In this document: positions 58,461 to 64,000 of the stretch, in pieces
Position numbering within the stretch: the stretch's first letter is position 1
How the letters are laid out: the number at the start of each line of letters is the position of its first letter
NCBI GenBank assembly: GCA_036872755.1
Contig: JAVHNS010000019.1
Span: 186,001 to 250,000, forward strand
DNA from: Orbilia blumenaviensis
Lineage: Eukaryota > Ascomycota > Orbiliomycetes > Orbiliales > Orbiliaceae
Length of the DNA stretch: 64,000 nt
Direction of reading: 5' to 3'
Program-made: the position numbers and the translations under genes
The notes under the pieces: generated by a model
The model's database searches: none
Told to the model about the DNA's origin: nothing
Seen by the model: the letters and a program-made list of their open reading frames with translations, nothing else

Positions 58461-61410
58461 TTAAAATTCCCAGTTCTCGTCCACACTTTCAATCGCCCAC
58501 TTGAACTTATCTCGAAGAGTTTTGGGAAATATCCTCTCGAGGGGGACTCCGAATTTCTTACAGAAAACAACGGATAGACGAGGATCGATGTAATTAATCT
58601 TGGATGTGCCGAGCGACACTTCCGAAGTATTTTCCTTGTCCTGTAGATTATGTTAGTGTTATCGCGCAGATGGGTGATCTGGGTATCGTGAAGAACATAC
58701 CTTCATCATACTGGTCTTGACTTGGATCTTTTCGTCGATTTTAGCGATTTGCTCCTCGAACTTTTCAACGGATGGGGCCTTCCCAGCAGCTTCCACCTTG
58801 CCAGACTTATTCTCCTTGGCGAAACCCTTCTTCATGTCGTCAAGGACAGACAAACGAGATTTGAGCTCGGAAGCCTTCATTTCCTTTTCGCCATTGGCTG
58901 CTAGCTTTTCGTTCTCCTTGGCGAATTTCTTTTCAATCTTCTTCTTTTCTTCGTCAATTAACCATTCCTGGTGCTCTTTGATCCAGTCTTCGTCGTCAAT
59001 CTCGGCATCCGGTTTAAAGTATTCTGGCTTCTTCTTTTTGAGCTTCGGTTCCAAGTTCAAAATCATCTGCTTCAGCCTCCATTTCTGGTACATCAACGCC
59101 TTGATTTCATCCATCTTCTTTGTCATCTGGGAGTCGTGCATCTTGCTCTTGGTACGTTGATGGTTGCAAAGGATAGCAACCTTCTTATTCGCCTCGTTGT
59201 AAGCAGCGTGCTTCTCGGCGACGGTACCAATGTTCTTCATCTTCGAAAGTTCTTGTTGCATGGTCCAGGAGGCATTGTAAGTACGGAAGACCTTTGCACT
59301 AAGCCCCGGCATATGGTCCTTGAACCATTCGTTGATGTGTTTCGTTTGGATGCGGTCGAAAAGATCATCACCTGGGCCTTTGGGCGCTTTCTTGAAGATA
59401 CGCAAGTTCTTGAATACCTGCTTATCGACGGTGTAGACTTGATCAAATTGGATACTGTCTTTACCCAAAAACTTGAAGTGGACAAGGTTTGGTTCCTCGA
59501 GGGTAACATGTTCATATCGTAAGCTGCAACAGCCGACGGTGTCAGCTTCGTCTTCACCCTTCTCGTTACCTGCTCTGAGAGCGAATTTGTCGATCAGATA
59601 GATAGCAGTGGCTCGCTGACGGACCATGGTCTGCTTGTCGCTCAGTTCCTGATTATATTCACGACGGATCTTCTCGATATGTTTCTGTGCGAGGTGTTAG
59701 ACCGTTTCGATGTAGAAGGTGATCAGGGGAAATTTACCTTTAGTTCACGGGCTTTCTCGTATTTCTTAAAGTCGCTCTGACCTTTTAGGGAGCTGGTGAC
59801 AGCAAGCATGACATACTTGACGTTGCCATTAATATTTTCAGTCCACATGGCCAGCCATGAAGCTGTTTGATTGTGGACGATGTTGCCCCATTTGTGTCCT
59901 TTGGGTGGCGGTGGCACTTTAGCTTCTTTGCCGATGTTGAGCGTAATCTGTTCGGGGGAAACACGCTTCTTGTACATGCCACGTTTGGGATGTTCACCAC
60001 GGCCTCGGAATAGACCTGGAGGTTCGACACGGAAGTTGCCAACTTTCTCTTTGCGACCATCCCATTGACAGTATTGGTATGGCTCCTCGATCTTCTCTCT
60101 TTCCGCTTTGGCCTCCTTCTTTTCAGCAGCTGACATGGCCTTCTTTGCCTCTTTCTGGGCGTTGAAGTAATCGAACATGGGACGGAAGTCACATTTATCA
60201 TAGCTTTGGATCTTCACGGTATTTCCGCTCTTATCCTTTGCACCCCCCGTCTCCTTCAAAACTGCCTTCCAATCTGCGAAGAAATTTTCAAGAAATTTTT
60301 TATCACTGGCTTGGGGAGCCTCAAGAAGGGCAGCCATGAAGCCTGCGACTTCTTCAGCTTCTGGGGCAAGTGTAATAGGTACACCGTCGTATTTCATTTT
60401 GACACTCTTTGGCAGTGGCTCGTAAGGAGGTGGAAACATGACACCGGAATGCTGAAGGGTTTCCCACTTTTGATTCCCGTCATTCTGCTCGGCAAGCCAC
60501 CACTTGTATTCGTCGGTTTGTTCTTCGCCATCGGGACTGGCACCCGTCCCTTCTGCCTCTTCCTCCTTCTTAGCCTTGCCTTTGGCAGCCTTCTTCGGGG
60601 CGGGAGCCTCGGCCTTAGCCTTGCCCTTTTTGCCCTTGGTGGGGGCAGGCGCCTCGCTGTCATCCTCGTCTTTCACGGCGCTAGATTTCTTAGCCGCGGC
60701 AGTTTTCCTTTGTTTGGCGATGGGGATGTCGCTGTCCGAAGCGTCAGATGGTGTCTCCTCCTTCGGTTTCCGTTTTGTTGCCGACTTCGTCTTTGGAGTG
60801 GCCTTCGGGGTCGGTTTGCTTTTCGGGGTGGCTTTCGCGGCAGCCTTTTCGATGGACTTTCTGTTCTTCGCTAGCTTTTGGAGAGGAATATCGTCGTCGT
60901 CTTCGAAGTCCGATTCAGATTCTTCCTTCATTGATTTTGTCGATCTTCTCCTTGAAGAGCTAAGCGGGACGTCGTCTTCGTCATCGGAATCGACGATCTG
61001 TTTTTTGGTACCGTTGACTGTGGTTCGTCTCCTCTTGGACTGTATTTTTTTGGGGGGTTAGCAGGCTGTTAATTTGTCTCCTTCATTTACCTAGGATTTT
61101 TATTTTTATTTTTCCAAGGCGACAGAAAAATTCAACGTACCAAAGGTGCAGAATCGGACTCTTCGTCATCATCTTCATCTTTGATGGCAGGCTTCATGGC
61201 AGCTTTCCGCTTGCCTGAAGTGCCATTAATAACCTTGGAAACTTTTGCAGGGTCCATAGCCATTCCTGGAGTATGGGCAGCATCTATTTCCATGGATTCA
61301 TCCTCCATTTGACGATCGACCGAGGGGTCAATTTTCTCTGGAAGAACGGCTCGGCCGTTGGATTTTCGGCGTCCTCTGGCGAGGGGCATTTCATCCTCTG
61401 AAGAAGACAT
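58461..61410 (-). CDS. TOP1: DNA topoisomerase I (eukaryotic type IB)
   Basis: Exons complement(58461..58640, 58701..59684, 59738..61039, 61141..61410) give 911 residues. The head (1-230) is charged, lysine/alanine/proline-rich and nuclear-localisation-like. The core starts near [20 protein letters not shown]. Key blocks are [27 protein letters not shown], and [20 protein letters not shown] (R561 is probably catalytic). A coiled-coil linker follows. The last exon supplies [17 protein letters not shown] with active-site Tyr at about 869, ending [13 protein letters not shown]. It relaxes supercoils by transient 3'-phosphotyrosine nicking during transcription and replication. The start [13 protein letters not shown] at 61410 matches fungal Top1 starts; the frame stays open another 117 codons upstream. 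All three introns are phase 0. Confidence 0.95.
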
Positions 61411-62778
61411 TTTCAAGCGGCTGGAGCTGGTTGGGTTCAAGATAACAGGTTCGACAAGGCTGGAAACTCGAGAGCTAGTCGTCTGAGTCCTTACAAGTGT
61501 TGTCGGAGAGTTCAAATGCTGTCTTGAAGGAGCAGAAGGGTGTATGAGATGGTGCGACCGTGATGAAGATATCGGCGACACACGACAAGGGAGTGTTGTT
61601 AGGCGTGGTTGTGGTGGTGGTGGAGCCGCTGAGGTGAGGTCCCGTGAGAAGGGGCGAAAACGCGTCGAAGGAGAGCAGAAGCGATGAGCGGTGGGAGAGA
61701 AAGGGAACGAGTTGGTTGAAAGACTCGGAGGCAAAGGTGGGTTTCGAGAGAGGGAGAGCAATCGAGATCCGAAGACCCTTCGGACACCCAGTCCGAAAGA
61801 AGCCGACGGCAGCGTGGAGGCAATTTTAAGGGAGAGTTGGAAGAGGTCTGAATTTCAACGCTGTCGATAATATAATTGGGGGGGGCCGGACCTTCTTTTT
61901 TTTGTGTGTTCTTTGGAGGTTGGAGGGAGGATTTTTATGTGAGGCGGTTAGCCGTTTTTGTTATGCGTGCCTTGCTTGCTGTGCTTTTGCTGTGCAGCAG
62001 GTTAAGTTGCAACCGGGTTTGTCACTGCAGGGAACGTCCAATATAAATGAAGTTACAGAAGGAAGGAAACAATTATTAGAAACTGGGAGGAAGCCTTTAT
62101 CGCCAGTTTTGGGAGAAATGGTGTTTGTGGGAAGGATAGAAAAAGGTGAAGCAAGAAAGAGGCAGTATAGCAGATAACTATGCGTAGGAGAGTGAGAGCG
62201 AGAGAGCGAGAGAGAGCGAGGAAGAAGGGAAAAGTGGAAGGGAGGAGGGAGGAGGGAGGAGGGAAGAGGGAAGAGGGCTAAATAAAAACAGACGAAATTT
62301 GGCAAAGTCAATTTTTTGCTGACGGAACGGGCGCGAAAAAATTTGAAGTCAACTTTTCGCTGGGCAAACAGGCTGGACGGGAATGCCAACTTGGCCACAC
62401 AGTTATGGTGCAGTGCAGTGCAGTGCAGTCCTATCCTGCCAGGGTCCCGCTGCCCATACCTCAACGTTCCTAAAACAATAATAATATCATACCGCATCAA
62501 GATGATTGAGCATCTTTGCTTGGGTTTTTTACTCTTTAGTGTCTACTACTACTGTACTTGAATGATTATTTTATTTTATTTTCCCTTAGGAAGTGTAGAT
62601 AAGTACCTAGGTAGGTAGACGATTTTTGAGGGGAGGGAAAGAGGGAAAGAGGGAGCGAGTATAGACTTCAAAGAAGCTTAGCAGATCCTATCTGTGCTGG
62701 TACACAAAGAGCGGGTTGATCGAGGACATATTGCATGCATGCCACCCTCTCTCTCTCACTCTTTCTACCCAGTACCAG

Positions 62779-62809
<31 letters not shown>

Positions 62810-63422
62810 GCTTCAGGATACCTAACTACCTAGCTCCCCTCTTACCTAAGAGTAGGAGCCTTTAGGTTTTTCAATTCATGAAAGGGGATAATCCTGACTC
62901 GTACCCATCGTTTTTTTTTTTTTTTTTTTTGTTCCTAGGCATTTCCGATGCTCGGGCTCTACTTAAAAGCTTCCTTGGGTACCTGTAGGTAGGTAGGTTA
63001 GTACTGATTATAGAAGCATATACCTACCTGCTTAGTGCTTAGGTATTGACCTAGCCTAGCACAGGTCGGAAGAGTCAGTTTTAGATAGTAGGTGATTCTT
63101 TGGGCCAAATAGTGCTAGAATAAGTACCTGGAAGGTATTAGATAGTCAGTGCTACAGAAGTAGGACAGGGCCGAGACCAAACAGGGCTGGTAAGAAGGAT
63201 ATTGGAAAGAGAGATGTGTTGCATGATGTGTTGCCGTGTTGTCCTTGTTTGCCCGCCTGCGGTTGTCACGAAAATTGCCGGCGGCTCCTCCTCCGAACCG
63301 ACATCACTCGACTGTGCCAACATCTCCGTCTCGGAAAAAAAAAGCCTCTGCTCAAGACCCCGTCACCTCTCCCCTCTTCCCTCCCCTCCTCCAACACCCC
63401 GTCCTTCCATCCAATTGACTCA
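61411..63422. promoter_or_regulatory. Divergent region between TOP1 and ATP3
   Basis: About 2 kb of divergent promoter. Next to TOP1 (61411-61761, minus strand) the TOP1 frame stays open and is Arg/Ser/Pro-rich. Further on are GA-rich runs (62190-62275), GCAGT repeats (62410-62429), an ACTT tetranucleotide run (62780-62809), CCTAGG-type palindromes (62602-62618, 62985-63000) and a T20 run (62911-62930). Before the ATP3 start lies a CT-rich stretch (63362-63410). No separate gene is supportable. Confidence 0.5.
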
Positions 63423-64000
63423 ATGCTCGCCAACGCCGCTCGTCCCGCCCTGAGAAGGGCCGCTGTTGCCGCCGTCTCCCGGTAAACTATACCCCTCCAA
63501 CCGCTCCGGCTATCGCTGAAATGTTTGGCTGTATCATCTACTGACGTCTTATATATGTGCCTCACAGACCGGCCGTTGGCGCCCTTACCCCGGCTGCCGG
63601 ATATGCCACTCTCAGAGAAATCGAGGGACGTCTTAAGTCCATCCGAAACATCGAGAAGATTACCAACACCATGAAGGTCGTCGCCTCCACAAAACTCAAT
63701 CGCGCCATGCGAGCCATGACCGAGTCCAAGGCCTTCGGTGAAACCTCCAACAAGGTCTACGAGGAGGCTGAGACAAAGGTCCCCCAGGAGGCCAAGACCC
63801 TCATTGTCGTCGCCTCTTCGGACAAGGGTCTCTGCGGTGGTATCCATTCCGCCTTGACCAAGGCTACCAGGAAGAAGCTGTTGGAGAACCCCAATGCCGA
63901 TTTGGTTATCCTCGGAGAGAAGTGCAAGGCTCAATTGCAGAGGGAGAAGAGCCAGAGCATCGTCTTGAGCTTTGCCAACGTCGGCAAGGACATCCCAACT
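63423..64000 (+). CDS. ATP3: Mitochondrial F1-ATP synthase gamma subunit (runs off right edge)
   Basis: Exons join(63423..63481, 63568..>64000) encode the first 164 residues. Exon 1 gives a presequence MLANAARPALRRAAVAAVSR, basic and alanine-rich. An 86-nt intron (GTAAAC...CTCACAG) joins it to PAVGALTPAAGYATLREIE. The mature start (TLREIEGRLKSIRNIEKIT, NTMKVVASTKLNRAM) is the highly conserved N-terminal coiled-coil shaft of the gamma subunit. The SDKGLCGGIHSALTKA block further along is also diagnostic. Gamma is the rotating central stalk that couples proton flow through Fo to ATP synthesis in the F1 head, in the mitochondrial matrix. The conserved C-terminal helix is beyond the window. Confidence 0.95.

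Noticed and set aside
60206..60874. Plus-strand 222-codon ORF across the TOP1 head
   Set aside because: It is antisense to the Lys/Ala-rich charged head and gives hydrophobic low complexity, not a plausible membrane protein.

Overview
This window looks like nuclear DNA of a filamentous ascomycete (Pezizomycotina). Genes are split by short introns, mostly about 50-100 nt, with GTRNGT donors and YAG acceptors. Intergenic DNA is rich in poly-A/T tracts, pyrimidine runs and short palindromes. The gene set (HET-domain protein, secreted GH17 glucanase, Sec3, epsin, dynamitin, BAH-PHD protein, Oca-type phosphatase) is that of a mould. I cannot place it below subphylum from sequence alone. I saw no tRNA, rRNA, CRISPR, prokaryotic or viral gene.

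Layout, left to right. The 5' part of SEC3 (exocyst) runs off the left edge and shares a divergent promoter with an SRP40/Nopp140-like nucleolar gene. A SET-domain lysine methyltransferase and a mitochondrial DnaJC28-type (DUF1992) gene follow. A gene-poor stretch of about 5.5 kb (7.6-13.2 kb) ends in the long leader, with three short upstream ORFs, of an amino-acid permease that has a roughly 280-residue Ssy1-like tail. On the minus strand come a sucrase/ferredoxin-like [2Fe-2S] protein (AIM32/Apd1 type), a small DUF1772-like membrane protein and epsin.

After about 3.9 kb of repeat-rich spacer comes the most accessory-looking segment (28-36 kb). It holds a HET-domain gene, a divergent cullin with an unresolved and apparently shortened N-terminus, a short tandem repeat, a fold-back (MITE-like) element with RIP-like differences between its arms, a perfect 16-bp inverted repeat, and an orphan multi-pass membrane protein.

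The right half is conserved housekeeping: a fungal WD40 protein with a long disordered head; a secreted GH17 glucanase with an adhesin-like N-terminal half; dynamitin; a BAH-PHD chromatin reader; an Oca/Siw14-type phosphatase homologue whose catalytic Cys is Ser; an MLH2/human-PMS1-type MutL homologue; DNA topoisomerase I; and the 5' part of the mitochondrial F1 gamma subunit (ATP3), which runs off the right edge.

The neighbours do not form an obvious pathway or biosynthetic cluster. Most genes act independently in secretion and endocytosis (Sec3, epsin), chromatin and DNA (BAH-PHD, MLH2-type, Top1), mitochondria (DnaJC28-type, AIM32-type, ATP3), wall remodelling (GH17) and nutrient sensing or uptake (permease). 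I found no convincing new multi-gene system. The best leads are the truncated-looking cullin, the fold-back element, the pseudo-phosphatase, and a possible mitochondrial-targeting extension of Top1. Splice sites were chosen by eye from reading-frame continuity and family motifs; no transcript evidence was available.
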